64,000 bases of DNA from Celeribacter arenosi. GTDB taxonomy: Bacteria > Pseudomonadota > Alphaproteobacteria > Rhodobacterales > Rhodobacteraceae. Shown in pieces: positions 42,941-51,474 of the stretch. The stretch is from the NCBI RefSeq assembly GCF_039539485.1, contig NZ_BAABDF010000002.1, forward strand, positions 62,001 to 126,000, given 5' to 3'. Every line of letters starts with the position of its first letter. Positions within the stretch are counted from its first letter, which is position 1. Below the pieces are notes generated by a model that ran no database searches, had not been told where the DNA came from, and saw nothing but the letters and a program-made list of their open reading frames with translations. The translations under genes were made by a program, and so were the position numbers.

Positions 42941-43114
42941 ATGCCCAAGTCCGGCAAGAAAGACAGTAGTCTTATCATCCGAATTCCCAAAGAAGACCGC
43001 GATGAATTCGTCCGGCTTTGCGATGAAATGGATACATCTGCATCGCGCGAATTGCGCAGGTTCATCCAGTCGTTTCTGAAAAAGAATGCCGCGAAAAAGG
43101 AGAAGACGTCGTGA
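42941..43114 (+). CDS. Small ribbon-helix-helix (CopG-like) protein
   Basis: A 57-residue basic protein. After a short charged N-terminus (MPKSGKKDSS) it reads LIIRIPKEDRDEFVRLCDEM, a beta strand followed by helix, then DTSASRELRRFIQSFLKKN, the typical ribbon-helix-helix second helix. Such dimers bind DNA through the strand. The start at 42941 is favoured by GAGG about eight bases upstream; an in-frame ATG at 42920 lies in the operator itself. Its stop overlaps the GTG start of the ParA-like gene (GTGA), so the two are coupled. It is probably the autoregulator and DNA-binding partner of the ATPase. Confidence 0.75.
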   Translation: MPKSGKKDSSLIIRIPKEDRDEFVRLCDEMDTSASRELRRFIQSFLKKNAAKKEKTS

Positions 43115-43740
43115 AGACGATCCTGGTCGCCAATTCAAAGGGCGGGAGCGGGAAAACCATGACTGCGATTACCCTTGCAAGCGCGATCCGCGCATCCGGT
43201 GCGCGTGTCACCTTGGCGGATGGGGACCCGCAAAGGTCGGCGCGCACATGGGCAAAGCGACGCTCGCCCTATGCCGCGCGAATTCAATGCGTCAAATGGT
43301 TGTCCGGCGATGCGCCGGAGTTTGTGCCCGCAAAAACCGATTGGTTGATCATCGATAGCGCGGCAGGGCTGAGCGGCGCCCGGGCCTCCGCCATGATTGG
43401 TCTCGCGAATTACCTCGTGACGCCGGTTATGGCATCCGTGTTCGATGAACTGGCTGCGCGGAAATTCCTGCGCAATCTGTCCTCAATCAAGCGGTTGAAA
43501 AAGGGCAAGGTTGAGGTGCTCCCCGTTGCCTCCCGCGCGGATTTGCGGCGCAAGGACACGGTGTCTTTGGCCGAGTTCATGAAGGCGAACGGCTTTCCCT
43601 TGGTTGCGACGATTTCCGAGAGGGCGGCCTACGTGGAATTAGCGCGCGAAGGATTGTCGGTTTTTGATCGCACGCAGGCGCCATTTCGCAAAATGCAGGC
43701 GCAATGGGCGCCGCTTCTGACCCGCCTCGGCATTCAATAG
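43111..43740 (+). CDS. Orphan ParA/MinD-like ATPase
   Basis: A 209-residue P-loop ATPase starting with GTG. The deviant Walker A with signature lysine is KGGSGKT (residues about 10-16 in VANSKGGSGKTMTAITLAS), the second motif is LADGDPQRSARTW, and Walker B is WLIIDSAAGLSG. It is short and lacks an N-terminal DNA-binding extension, as in type Ib partition ATPases and in ParA-like positioning proteins. No centromere-like repeats, ParB or replication gene lies nearby, so a role in plasmid partition of this replicon is not shown; positioning of a protein cargo is equally possible. Coupled to the RHH gene. Confidence 0.85.
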   Translation: MKTILVANSKGGSGKTMTAITLASAIRASGARVTLADGDPQRSARTWAKRRSPYAARIQCVKWLSGDAPEFVPAKTDWLIIDSAAGLSGARASAMIGLANYLVTPVMASVFDELAARKFLRNLSSIKRLKKGKVEVLPVASRADLRRKDTVSLAEFMKANGFPLVATISERAAYVELAREGLSVFDRTQAPFRKMQAQWAPLLTRLGIQ

Positions 43741-43776
43741 CGCTTCACCCCCTTGCGCATCGGGGCCGCACGATGT

Positions 43777-43790
43777 TTTGGTATACCAAA
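43777..43790. promoter_or_regulatory. GGTATACC palindrome before the aminotransferase operon
   Basis: TTTGGTATACCAAA is a perfect 14-base palindrome located 18 bases before the aminotransferase ATG. A second palindrome with the same TGGTATACCA core lies at 47942-47957. Sites of this form are typical of GntR/FadR-type repressors; none is encoded in this window. Confidence 0.7.
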
Positions 43791-43808
43791 GTTGCCGGAG
43801 GACGTGTG

Positions 43809-44978
43809 ATGAGCCAGCTTAGACTTGCAGACAACCTGTCGCGCCTGGGCACGGAGAGCGCCTTTACCGTTTTGGCGCGGGCAGGGCGGCTCGCCGCTGA
43901 GGGGCGCGACATCATCAACCTTGGCATTGGCCAGCCCGATTTCGCCACGCCGGAGCACATCGTCGAGGCCGGCGTGAAGGCGCTGCGCGACGGGCATCAC
44001 GGCTACACGCCCGCAAACGGACTGCCGGTACTGCGCGAAGCGGTGGCGGCGGATTTGCACGGACGCCATGGTGTAGATGTCGATCCGGATACGGTCGTTG
44101 TAGTTCCGGGCGGAAAGCCCACGATGTTCTTTTCCATCATGATGTTCGGGCAGCCGGGGGCAGAAATCCTCTATCCCAATCCCGGGTTCCCGATCTATGA
44201 AAGCGTGATCCGATACTCCGGAGCGACGCCGGTGCCGATCCCGCTAGAAGAGGCGCAGGGTTTCGGGTTTTCGGCGGATCAGGTTCTGGAGAAGATCACG
44301 GATCGCACAACGCTCCTGATCATCAATTCTCCCGCCAATCCAACCGGAGGCGTGACGCCAAAGTCCGAAATAGACAAATTAGTCAGAGGGTTGGAGGAAC
44401 ACCCTCATGTAGCGATCCTGTCTGATGAAATCTATTCACAGATGCTCTACGGCGGGCGAACCCACGTGTCGCTTTTGCAATACCCGTCGATCCGCGACCG
44501 GCTCATCATGCTCGACGGGTGGTCGAAAACCTATGCGATGACAGGCTGGCGTTTGGGCTATGCGGTCTGGCCAAAGGCGCTGGTCGATCCGGTGACACGT
44601 CTGTGCATCAACGACCATTCCTGTGTGAATGCCGCCGCGCAATACGCCGGTCTCGCCGCGCTTACCGGACCGCAGGACGCAGTCGAGAAAATGGTTGGTG
44701 AGTTTGACGCACGCCGCCGTGTCATCGTGGAGCGGCTCAACGCACTGCCCGGGTTTCGATGCGCCGATCCGGGGGGCGCGTTTTATGTCTTTCCCAATAT
44801 CGAGGGTACGGGGCTGCATGCCACGCAGGCGCAGGATCTGTTCCTTGACAAGGCCGGTGTAGCGACCATTGCCGGCACTTCTTTTGGCGCGTGGGGCGAG
44901 GGGTATTTGCGCTTTTCCTACGCGAACTCGCTCGACAATATTCAAACTGCGATCGACCGGATCGCCAAGCTCATTTAG
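43809..44978 (+). CDS. PLP-dependent class I aminotransferase
   Basis: A 389-residue fold-type I aminotransferase. PLP is expected on Lys240 in DGWSKTYAMTGWR; Asn178 in NSPANPTGG, Asp206 and Tyr209 in SDEIYSQM and Arg248 complete the cofactor and carboxylate site. It resembles the aspartate/prephenate-type subgroup with a GGKPTMFF segment. GGAGGA sits six bases before the ATG at 43809. It heads a plus-strand operon with a 2-hydroxyacid dehydrogenase and an HpcH-type aldolase, suggesting conversion between an amino acid, 2-keto acid and 2-hydroxy acid. Substrate unknown. Confidence 0.88.
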   Translation: MSQLRLADNLSRLGTESAFTVLARAGRLAAEGRDIINLGIGQPDFATPEHIVEAGVKALRDGHHGYTPANGLPVLREAVAADLHGRHGVDVDPDTVVVVPGGKPTMFFSIMMFGQPGAEILYPNPGFPIYESVIRYSGATPVPIPLEEAQGFGFSADQVLEKITDRTTLLIINSPANPTGGVTPKSEIDKLVRGLEEHPHVAILSDEIYSQMLYGGRTHVSLLQYPSIRDRLIMLDGWSKTYAMTGWRLGYAVWPKALVDPVTRLCINDHSCVNAAAQYAGLAALTGPQDAVEKMVGEFDARRRVIVERLNALPGFRCADPGGAFYVFPNIEGTGLHATQAQDLFLDKAGVATIAGTSFGAWGEGYLRFSYANSLDNIQTAIDRIAKLI

Positions 44979-44986
44979 GAGACCCG

Positions 44987-45931
44987 ATGTCCAACCCAGA
45001 ACTCGTCGTCGTCGCACCAGACCTCTCTGACAGGGAGCGTGCGGGATTTGAAGCCATCACCCCCTTCGTTCATCTCAACAGCCAAGAAGACGCCGTGAAC
45101 CTGTCCGCGCAGGCCCGCGCCGCGGTGACCGCTATGGCGGTGAAATTCCACGGCGCGGTTGGCGGAGATCAGATGGACCGGTTTGAAAACCTCAAAACCA
45201 TTGCCAACTTCGGTGTCGGCTACGACCAGATTGATGTGGCAGCGGCCACGGCTCGTGGCATCACCGTCACCAATACGCCCGATGTCCTTAACGATGATGT
45301 GGCCGACCTGACGCTTGCTATGATGCTCGCCGTGGCGCGCACAATTGTGGACGGAGATGCATGGGTGCGCTCGGGCCGTTGGGCCACGGGAGAGGCTATG
45401 CCGCTGAACCGTAAAATGTCCGGCGCATCGGTCGGGATTGTGGGATTGGGGCGGATCGGTCAGGTGATCGCCAATCGCCTCGGCGCATTTGACATGGACA
45501 TTCATTACCATTCGCGCAGCCCGAAAGACGTGCCCTACACATATCACGCCGATGTCGTCGATCTTGCACGTTCGGTCGACTGGCTCGTCATCGCACTGGT
45601 CGGTGGGAAAGAAACCGAGGGCTATATTTCGCGCGAGGTAATCGATGCGTTAGGGGCGGAGGGTGTTGTCATCAATATTTCTCGCGGCTCGACTGTGGAT
45701 GAGGGCGCGTTGCTCGACGCGTTGGAGCAGGGACGGATCGCGGGGGCCGGTCTCGATGTATTCTTGAACGAGCCGCGCATTGATCCGCGGTTCTTGGCAC
45801 TCAATCAGGTTGTCCTGCAGCCACACCAAGGGTCGGCCACCGTTCAGACCCGGGTCGCGATGGGGGATTTGCAGCGCGACAACATTGCGGCCCATTTTGC
45901 TCAGCGGCCACTTTTGTCGCCGGTGAACTGA
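44987..45931 (+). CDS. D-2-hydroxyacid dehydrogenase
   Basis: A 314-residue NAD(P)-dependent enzyme of the D-isomer family. GLGRIG at 153-158 binds the nucleotide, and the catalytic set is Arg233 (NISRGS), Glu262 (FLNEP) and His280 (LQPHQGSAT). It reversibly reduces a 2-keto acid such as glyoxylate or hydroxypyruvate; which one is not evident. Eight bases separate it from the aminotransferase and one base from the aldolase gene, so the three act together. GGAG precedes its ATG. Confidence 0.9.
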   Translation: MSNPELVVVAPDLSDRERAGFEAITPFVHLNSQEDAVNLSAQARAAVTAMAVKFHGAVGGDQMDRFENLKTIANFGVGYDQIDVAAATARGITVTNTPDVLNDDVADLTLAMMLAVARTIVDGDAWVRSGRWATGEAMPLNRKMSGASVGIVGLGRIGQVIANRLGAFDMDIHYHSRSPKDVPYTYHADVVDLARSVDWLVIALVGGKETEGYISREVIDALGAEGVVINISRGSTVDEGALLDALEQGRIAGAGLDVFLNEPRIDPRFLALNQVVLQPHQGSATVQTRVAMGDLQRDNIAAHFAQRPLLSPVN

Positions 45932-45932
45932 G

Positions 45933-46703
45933 ATGGATTTGCCCGTAAATGCCTTCAAGCGTGCCCTAATTGCAGGGCAGCCACAGATCGGGTTCTGGTC
46001 AACAGTGCGCGATCCATTGGTAACCGAAATGCTCGCGGGATTAGGGTATGACTGGCTTTTGATCGACTGCGAACACACGCCGCGCGATATCAGTGATGTC
46101 CTTGGCAGTCTTCAGGCAATGAACGGGTATCCGACGTCTCCTGTTGTTCGCGTCACGCAGAACGATACCGCCGAGATAAAGCGCCTATTGGACATCGGCG
46201 CGCAATCGCTACTGGTGCCCTATGTGAACACGGTCGCGCAGGCGGAAAGCGCCTGTGCGGCAGTGACTTACGCACCGAACGGTGTGCGGGGCATGGGCGG
46301 CTCCATGCGTGCCAACCGGTTTGGGAGCGTGGAGGGCTACATCGAAAAGGCGAGGGCAGAAATCTGCCTGATACTGCAGATTGAAACCGTCGAGGCATTG
46401 GAAAACCTCGAAGCTATTGCGGGTGTCGAGGGTGTGGATGCGCTGTTTGTCGGGCCTGCGGATTTGGCGGCCTCGCTCGGCTATCCGGGGCAGATTGGTC
46501 ACCCTGTGGTTCGCTCTGCCGTGATGGATGCGATCCGTCGCATTCGGGCCTGTGGCAAACCGGCAGGCTTTTTGTCGCTCGATCCCTCACTGGTGGACGA
46601 AGCAGTCGCCGCGGGGAGCCTGTTTACCGCGCTGGACCTCGACCACATCGCGCTGAGACGCGAAGCGATGAGCCAACTGGCCGCGTTTAAAGCCAGACAC
46701 TAA
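45933..46703 (+). CDS. HpcH/HpaI-family aldolase
   Basis: A 256-residue class II pyruvate-type aldolase. Motifs: QIGFWSTVRDPLVTEML, the catalytic LLIDCEHTPRD (His48), VRVTQNDTAEIKRLLDIGAQ, metal ligand Glu in LILQIETVEALENLEAI, and GVEGVDALFVGPADLAASLG. The family cleaves 2-keto-3-deoxy or 4-hydroxy-2-keto acids to pyruvate and an aldehyde. The usual IDGEHA reads IDCEHT here. Last gene of the aminotransferase operon and convergent with the next gene, only 28 bases away. Confidence 0.9.
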   Translation: MDLPVNAFKRALIAGQPQIGFWSTVRDPLVTEMLAGLGYDWLLIDCEHTPRDISDVLGSLQAMNGYPTSPVVRVTQNDTAEIKRLLDIGAQSLLVPYVNTVAQAESACAAVTYAPNGVRGMGGSMRANRFGSVEGYIEKARAEICLILQIETVEALENLEAIAGVEGVDALFVGPADLAASLGYPGQIGHPVVRSAVMDAIRRIRACGKPAGFLSLDPSLVDEAVAAGSLFTALDLDHIALRREAMSQLAAFKARH

Positions 46704-46731
46704 CGCAAGACTCCGCGGGATGGCCGCGCTG

Positions 46732-47880
46732 TCAGAGCAATCCACGCTCTGCGAGATTGCGCATCAGGGCGGCGGTGCCAAAGGTCCATGGCGCGCAATC
46801 GGGCGAACGGCGCACGGTATTGCTGAGCGCACCAAGGTGGGGCTGTGAAATCGTCACGACGTCCCCCATTTTATGTGTAAACCCCTGACCGGGTGTGTCG
46901 CGGTCCTGCACAGGGGCAAAGAGCGTGCCCAGAAACAACATGAAGCCGTCGGGATATTGGTGGTGCGCGCCAATGGTCTGCGCCACGAGATCAGTGGGTT
47001 TGCGCGAGATTTTTGTCATTGAAGAATGCCCGTCGAGCGTGAATCCTTCCGGCCCTTCCACACGTAGGGTGAGCTCGGCTGACGCGACGTCTGCGAGTCC
47101 ATAGGTGTCGTCAAACAGGCGCAGGAAAGGCCCGATCGCGCAGGAAGCATTGTTGTCCTTTGCTTTGCCGAGAAGGAGGGCGGAGCGACCCTCCACATCG
47201 CGCAGATTGACGTCATTGCCGAGCGTCGCGCCCTTGATGTCACCACGCGAATTCACGGCGAGGACGATTTCGGGTTCGGGGTTGTTCCACGTCGATACCG
47301 GATGCAACCCGACCGCTGCGCCATAGCCCACGGCACTCATCGGTTGGCCTTTGGTAAAGACCTCCGCATCGGGGCCAATGCCGACCTCCAGATACTGGGA
47401 CCACAGGCCTTCGCTCTGCAACACCGCTTTGACCTCCATCGCGCGGGGTGATCCGGGTTCGATGCCAGAGAGGCTGGTGCCGATGCGGTCCTTGATCTTT
47501 GCACGAATGGCTTCGGCGGCGTCCGCGTCACCGGCGGCTTTTTCCTCGATCACGCGTTCAACCATGGACTCAGCGAATGTAACGCCACAGGCCTTGATCG
47601 CCTGAAGGTCACAGGGGGCGAGCAGGCGAGTGCCGGTCTGATCGGCAGTCGACCCTTGGGCAATGGTGTCGAGCGATCCAATACGTTCGCCCGCAGCCTT
47701 CGCCACATAGCCGGCCGGGTCATCCATTTCCATCAGGTCGCGAACCGTGGGCACATCGCGCGAAGTGATGTCGTAGAGATCACCGTCCCTCAGTGTTGCA
47801 ACACAGGGACCTATGCCTTCGCGCCATACGCGGGTGACGAGCGTTGCCGGATTGGCGGTCGCGGGAAAGGGGTGTTGCAT
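46732..47880 (-). CDS. GguC/AraD1-like fumarylacetoacetate hydrolase-fold protein
   Basis: About 382 residues. The C-terminal FAH-type fold is visible in GVTFAESMVERVIEEKAAGD, YLEVGIGPDAEVFTKGQPMS, WNNPEPEIVLAVNSRGDIKG and TLGNDVNLRDVEGRSALLLG, where Glu/Asp residues bind the metal. This subgroup (GguC, AraD1) occurs in sugar-acid loci, where relatives dehydrate 2-keto-3-deoxy sugar acids to a semialdehyde. The second ATG (47880) is chosen because GAGGA precedes it by six bases; the first ATG (47886) touches the ribosome site. Divergent from the short-chain dehydrogenase operon across the shared palindrome. Confidence 0.8.
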   Translation of the reverse strand: MQHPFPATANPATLVTRVWREGIGPCVATLRDGDLYDITSRDVPTVRDLMEMDDPAGYVAKAAGERIGSLDTIAQGSTADQTGTRLLAPCDLQAIKACGVTFAESMVERVIEEKAAGDADAAEAIRAKIKDRIGTSLSGIEPGSPRAMEVKAVLQSEGLWSQYLEVGIGPDAEVFTKGQPMSAVGYGAAVGLHPVSTWNNPEPEIVLAVNSRGDIKGATLGNDVNLRDVEGRSALLLGKAKDNNASCAIGPFLRLFDDTYGLADVASAELTLRVEGPEGFTLDGHSSMTKISRKPTDLVAQTIGAHHQYPDGFMLFLGTLFAPVQDRDTPGQGFTHKMGDVVTISQPHLGALSNTVRRSPDCAPWTFGTAALMRNLAERGLL

Positions 47881-47941
47881 GGGCATTCCTCAAGGTCGGC
47901 TTTGCGTTTTGTCAGTACGGGAGCCGCTTGCATCGCGGCTC

Positions 47942-47957
47942 AAATGGTATACCATTT
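47942..47957. promoter_or_regulatory. GGTATACC palindrome between divergent sugar-acid genes
   Basis: AAATGGTATACCATTT is a perfect 16-base palindrome between the GguC-like gene and the short-chain dehydrogenase operon. Its ten-base core TGGTATACCA is identical to that at 43777-43790, so one regulator probably controls the aminotransferase operon and both divergent units here. Confidence 0.75.
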
Positions 47958-48765
47958 TTGCCATGAACACGAGTTCGCCATCCGATGTCAACCGAGGGGG
48001 GGTAATCAAATCTTCGATCTGTCGGGAAAAACCGCCCTCGTAACGGGGTCGTCCAAAGGCATAGGGTTCGCTTTGGCGACCGGGTTGGCGCAGGCGGGCG
48101 CACGCGTCGTGATGAACGCGCGGGACGCGCAGCGTCTGGATCAGGCCGCCGCGCAGTTGCGCGCGACAGGCGCGGTTGTTGACGTGCTGCCCTTTGATGT
48201 CACCGATGTGGATGCCGTGCAGCGCGCCATCAGTGACTACGAGGCCTCAAAGGGTCCGATCGACATCCTCGTCAACAACGCGGGCATGCAGCACCGTGGC
48301 CCTTTGGAGGATTTTGATCCCGCCACCTTTGACCACCTGATGCGCACCAATGTGAACAGCGCCTTTTATGTCGGGCAGGCCGTTGCGCGGAACATGATTG
48401 CGCGCAGGTCGGGAAAGATAGTCAATATCGCCTCCGTGCAATCCGCGCTCGCGCGGCCGGGTATCGCACCCTACACCGCATCCAAAGGTGCGATCACCAA
48501 CCTGACAAAGGGGATGGCGACCGATTGGGCGCGACATGGCCTGAACGTGAATGCAATTGCGCCGGGGTATTTCGAAACCGAGTTGAATGCAGCCCTCGTG
48601 GCCGATGTCGATTTCTCTGCGTGGCTGGAAAACCGAACGCCACAGGGACGATGGGGGAAGGTAGAAGAGTTACAGGGCGCCTGCGTCTTCCTCGCATCCG
48701 ACGCGGCATCATTTGTGAATGGCCAAACGATCTATGTCGATGGCGGCATAACGGCGAGTCTTTAG
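47944..48765 (+). CDS. Short-chain dehydrogenase (SDR), start unclear
   Basis: The SDR core (IFDLSGKTALVTGSSKGIG from about 48010) spans some 250 residues, with cofactor motif TGSSKGIG, NNAGMQH, and catalytic Ser and YTASK in PYTASKGAITNLT. It is closest in style to gluconate 5-dehydrogenase or other sugar(-acid) dehydrogenases. The start is a problem: the only in-frame ATG (47944) lies inside the palindrome, while ATG codons at 47963 and 47985 are in other frames that would join the SDR frame if a seven-G run (47996-48002) had eight or six bases. Either a miscount of that run or an unusual start is likely. First gene of a four-gene operon. Confidence 0.8.
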   Translation: MVYHFCHEHEFAIRCQPRGGNQIFDLSGKTALVTGSSKGIGFALATGLAQAGARVVMNARDAQRLDQAAAQLRATGAVVDVLPFDVTDVDAVQRAISDYEASKGPIDILVNNAGMQHRGPLEDFDPATFDHLMRTNVNSAFYVGQAVARNMIARRSGKIVNIASVQSALARPGIAPYTASKGAITNLTKGMATDWARHGLNVNAIAPGYFETELNAALVADVDFSAWLENRTPQGRWGKVEELQGACVFLASDAASFVNGQTIYVDGGITASL

Positions 48766-48781
48766 GGAAAGGGACAATAAC

Positions 48782-49705
48782 ATGACTGACACACCCGTGA
48801 TCGGCTTTATCGGGCTGGGGTATATGGGGCATGGTATGGCTGCGAATGTCCTCAAGGCGGGCTATACGCTCTATGTTAAGGGCAACCGGAACCGCGCGCC
48901 CATCGATGACCTCGTCGCGCAAGGTGCCAAAGAGGCTGCGACACCCCGTGAGATGGCGCAGGCCTGTGACATCATCCATCTGTGTCTTTCCAATTCGGCG
49001 CAGGTCGAGGCGGTTTTTCATGGGGATGACGGGCTTTTGGCGGGCGCGCGTCAGGGTCTGATCGTCATTGATGCCACGACCGCTGATCCGGTTTCCACAC
49101 TGGCGCTATCTGCGTTGCTCGCCGAAAAGGGCGGGGAGATTGTCGATGCGCCGCTCGGACGCACACCGAAAGAGGCAGAAGAAGGCACGCTCGACACAAT
49201 GGTTGGGGGCACGGATGCGGCGGTGGCAAAGGCGATGCCTTTGATCGAATGCTGGGCTGCCAACATCACGCGCACGGGGCCGGTCGGCACAGGGCATAAG
49301 ATGAAGCTCCTGATGAACTTCACCTCCATGGGATACGCCGCGCTCTATAGCGAGGCGATCACATTGGCGGCAAAGTCCGGATTGTCGCCGGATATCTTCA
49401 ACGAGGTGATCGGGAAGTCGCGTCTGTCCAACGGGTTCTTTGAAACCTTTATGCGCGGGTCAATCGGTGGTGAATCCGAAATCCACAAATTCACCATCGC
49501 CAATGCGGCGAAGGATTTGCGCTACGCGGACGCCATGGCGACCCAGGCGGGCGTCGTCAATTTGCTGGGCAGCACCTTCAAACAGTACTTTACCCACGCC
49601 GAGGCGAAAGGTCATTCTCAGGAATACGTCGTCACCATGGCCCGCCACATTGCCGCATTGAACGGCATCGATCTTGAAAAATCACTAGAGGAGTTCCGCG
49701 CGTGA
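48782..49705 (+). CDS. Beta-hydroxyacid dehydrogenase (GarR/HIBADH family)
   Basis: A 307-residue NAD(P)-dependent enzyme. The N-terminal Rossmann motif is GFIGLGYMGHGMAANVLKAG, the substrate segment is DAPLGRTPKEAEEGTLDTMV, and the catalytic lysine lies in GTGHKMKLLMNF. Members reduce tartronate semialdehyde or oxidise 3-hydroxyisobutyrate and similar acids. The canonical substrate motif DAPVSGG is changed to DAPLGRT, which places it in the GarR-like 4-hydroxybutyrate/sugar-acid subgroup with unknown substrate. Its end overlaps the dehydratase start (ATG/GTG junction of four bases). Confidence 0.85.
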   Translation: MTDTPVIGFIGLGYMGHGMAANVLKAGYTLYVKGNRNRAPIDDLVAQGAKEAATPREMAQACDIIHLCLSNSAQVEAVFHGDDGLLAGARQGLIVIDATTADPVSTLALSALLAEKGGEIVDAPLGRTPKEAEEGTLDTMVGGTDAAVAKAMPLIECWAANITRTGPVGTGHKMKLLMNFTSMGYAALYSEAITLAAKSGLSPDIFNEVIGKSRLSNGFFETFMRGSIGGESEIHKFTIANAAKDLRYADAMATQAGVVNLLGSTFKQYFTHAEAKGHSQEYVVTMARHIAALNGIDLEKSLEEFRA

Positions 49706-51474
49706 GCAACGACACCCGAGCCGGAAAACGTTTTCGTTCGCAAGAGTGGTTCGATAACCCCAATAACCCGGGCATGACGGCGCTCTATATCGAGCGTTAC
49801 CAGAACCAGGCATTCACCCGTGACGAATTGCAGAGTGATCGTCCCATCATCGGCATTGCCAACACCGGGTCCGACCTCGCGCCCTGCAACAAGATCCACG
49901 TGTTCCTGATGGACCGGATCAAGGCGGGCATTCGCGATGGTGGGGGCATTCCGATGGAGTTCCCTGTGCATCCAATTCAGGAGACAGGTAAACGGCCAAC
50001 TGCCGCATTGGATCGCAATCTCGCCTATCTCGGCCTCGTCGAGGTGCTGCATGGCTACCCGATCGACGGTGTCGTGCTGACAACGGGGTGTGACAAGACC
50101 ACGCCCGCGATGCTCATGGGGGCGGCGACGGTCGACATACCCGCGATTGCGCTCAACGGTGGGCCCATGCTCGACGGGTGGTGGAAAGGCAAACGTGCAG
50201 GCTCCGGAACCATCATCTGGGAAAGCCGCCGTCTCTTGGTCGAAGGGAAAATCGACTATGACGAATTCATGGGGCGGGTCTGTTCCTCGGCTCCGTCGCT
50301 CGGGCATTGCAACTCCATGGGTACGGCCTCCACGATGAACGCCATGGCCGAGGCGCTGGGCATGTCCCTCACCGGAAATGCCGCGATCCCTGCGCCGTTC
50401 CGTGAACGCATGGCGATGGCCTATGACACAGGCAAACGGATCGTGCAGATGGTCCTCGACGATCTCAAACCCTCCGACATTCTGACCCGCGAGGCCTTTG
50501 AAAACGCGATCAAGGTCAATGCGGCGATCGGCGGGTCCACCAATGCGCCGCCCCACCTGCAAGCCATCGCGCGTCATGCCGGTGTCGATCTCAACGTGAA
50601 GGATTGGGAAACCGTCGGCTTTGACGTACCCCTAATGGTCAACATGCAGCCTGCGGGTGAATTCCTCGGCGAGAGTTTCTTTCGCGCGGGCGGTGTGCCG
50701 GCGGTGATGGGCGAATTGATGAAGGCGGGACAGCTTCATGCCAGCGCCATGACAGCGACGGGGAACACGATGGGGGCCAATCTCGCCGGTGTGGAGAGCG
50801 CGGATTTGGAGGTCGTCACGACCTATGACGCGCCACTTCGCGCGAATGCGGGTTTCAAGGTGCTTTCGGGCAACCTCTTTGATTCAGCCTTGATGAAGAC
50901 CTCCGTCATTTCGGCCGACTTCCGCGAACGGTTCCTCAAAGACGGTGTCTACGAGGCCCGCGCGGTCGTTTTTGAGGGGCCAGAGGACTACCACGAACGC
51001 ATCAACGACGCTTCCTTAGGCATTGATGAACATACAATTCTCTTTATTCGCGGCGTTGGTTGCGTGGGCTACCCGGGCTCGGCCGAAGTGGTGAATATGC
51101 AGCCGCCGGATGCCTTGGTGCGACAGGGCATCAATCACCTTCCAACCGTGGGAGACGGGCGGCAGTCAGGCACCTCGGAGAGCCCTTCGATCCTCAACGC
51201 CTCGCCGGAATCCGTGGTGGGCGGTGGATTGGCCTATCTCAATACGGGTGATCGGGTGCGTCTGGACCTCAACGCCAGCCGCATGGATGCCCTTGTCGAG
51301 GAGGCAGAGTGGGAGGCGCGCAAGGCGGCATGGACGCCGCCGGAGTTGCATCACCAAACCCCTTGGCAGGAGATTTATCGCACCCACGTGGGTCAATTGG
51401 CCGAAGGTGGGTGTCTGGAACTGGCAACGGCCTATCGCCGTGTCGGGCAGGATCTGCCGCGGGATAACCATTGA
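49702..51474 (+). CDS. IlvD/Edd-family sugar-acid dehydratase
   Basis: A 590-residue dehydratase starting with GTG. Three cysteines expected to hold the iron-sulfur cluster are Cys62 (APCNK), Cys130 (TTGCDKTTPA) and Cys203 (GHCNSMGTAS), with the same spacing as in the [2Fe-2S] arabinonate/xylonate dehydratases. Magnesium-site and C-terminal motifs follow (GGSTNAPPHLQAIARHAG, VGDGRQSGTSESPSILNASP). It should convert an aldonate, pentonate most likely, to a 2-keto-3-deoxy acid, feeding the GguC-like or HpcH-type enzyme. Overlaps its neighbours on both sides, so the four genes are coupled. Confidence 0.88.
   Translation: MSNDTRAGKRFRSQEWFDNPNNPGMTALYIERYQNQAFTRDELQSDRPIIGIANTGSDLAPCNKIHVFLMDRIKAGIRDGGGIPMEFPVHPIQETGKRPTAALDRNLAYLGLVEVLHGYPIDGVVLTTGCDKTTPAMLMGAATVDIPAIALNGGPMLDGWWKGKRAGSGTIIWESRRLLVEGKIDYDEFMGRVCSSAPSLGHCNSMGTASTMNAMAEALGMSLTGNAAIPAPFRERMAMAYDTGKRIVQMVLDDLKPSDILTREAFENAIKVNAAIGGSTNAPPHLQAIARHAGVDLNVKDWETVGFDVPLMVNMQPAGEFLGESFFRAGGVPAVMGELMKAGQLHASAMTATGNTMGANLAGVESADLEVVTTYDAPLRANAGFKVLSGNLFDSALMKTSVISADFRERFLKDGVYEARAVVFEGPEDYHERINDASLGIDEHTILFIRGVGCVGYPGSAEVVNMQPPDALVRQGINHLPTVGDGRQSGTSESPSILNASPESVVGGGLAYLNTGDRVRLDLNASRMDALVEEAEWEARKAAWTPPELHHQTPWQEIYRTHVGQLAEGGCLELATAYRRVGQDLPRDNH

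Noticed and set aside
43111..43740. Evidence that the window is a plasmid
   Set aside because: The ParA-like gene alone is not enough: there is no replication gene or ParB, and clpPX, aat, accC and complex I genes point to a chromosome.
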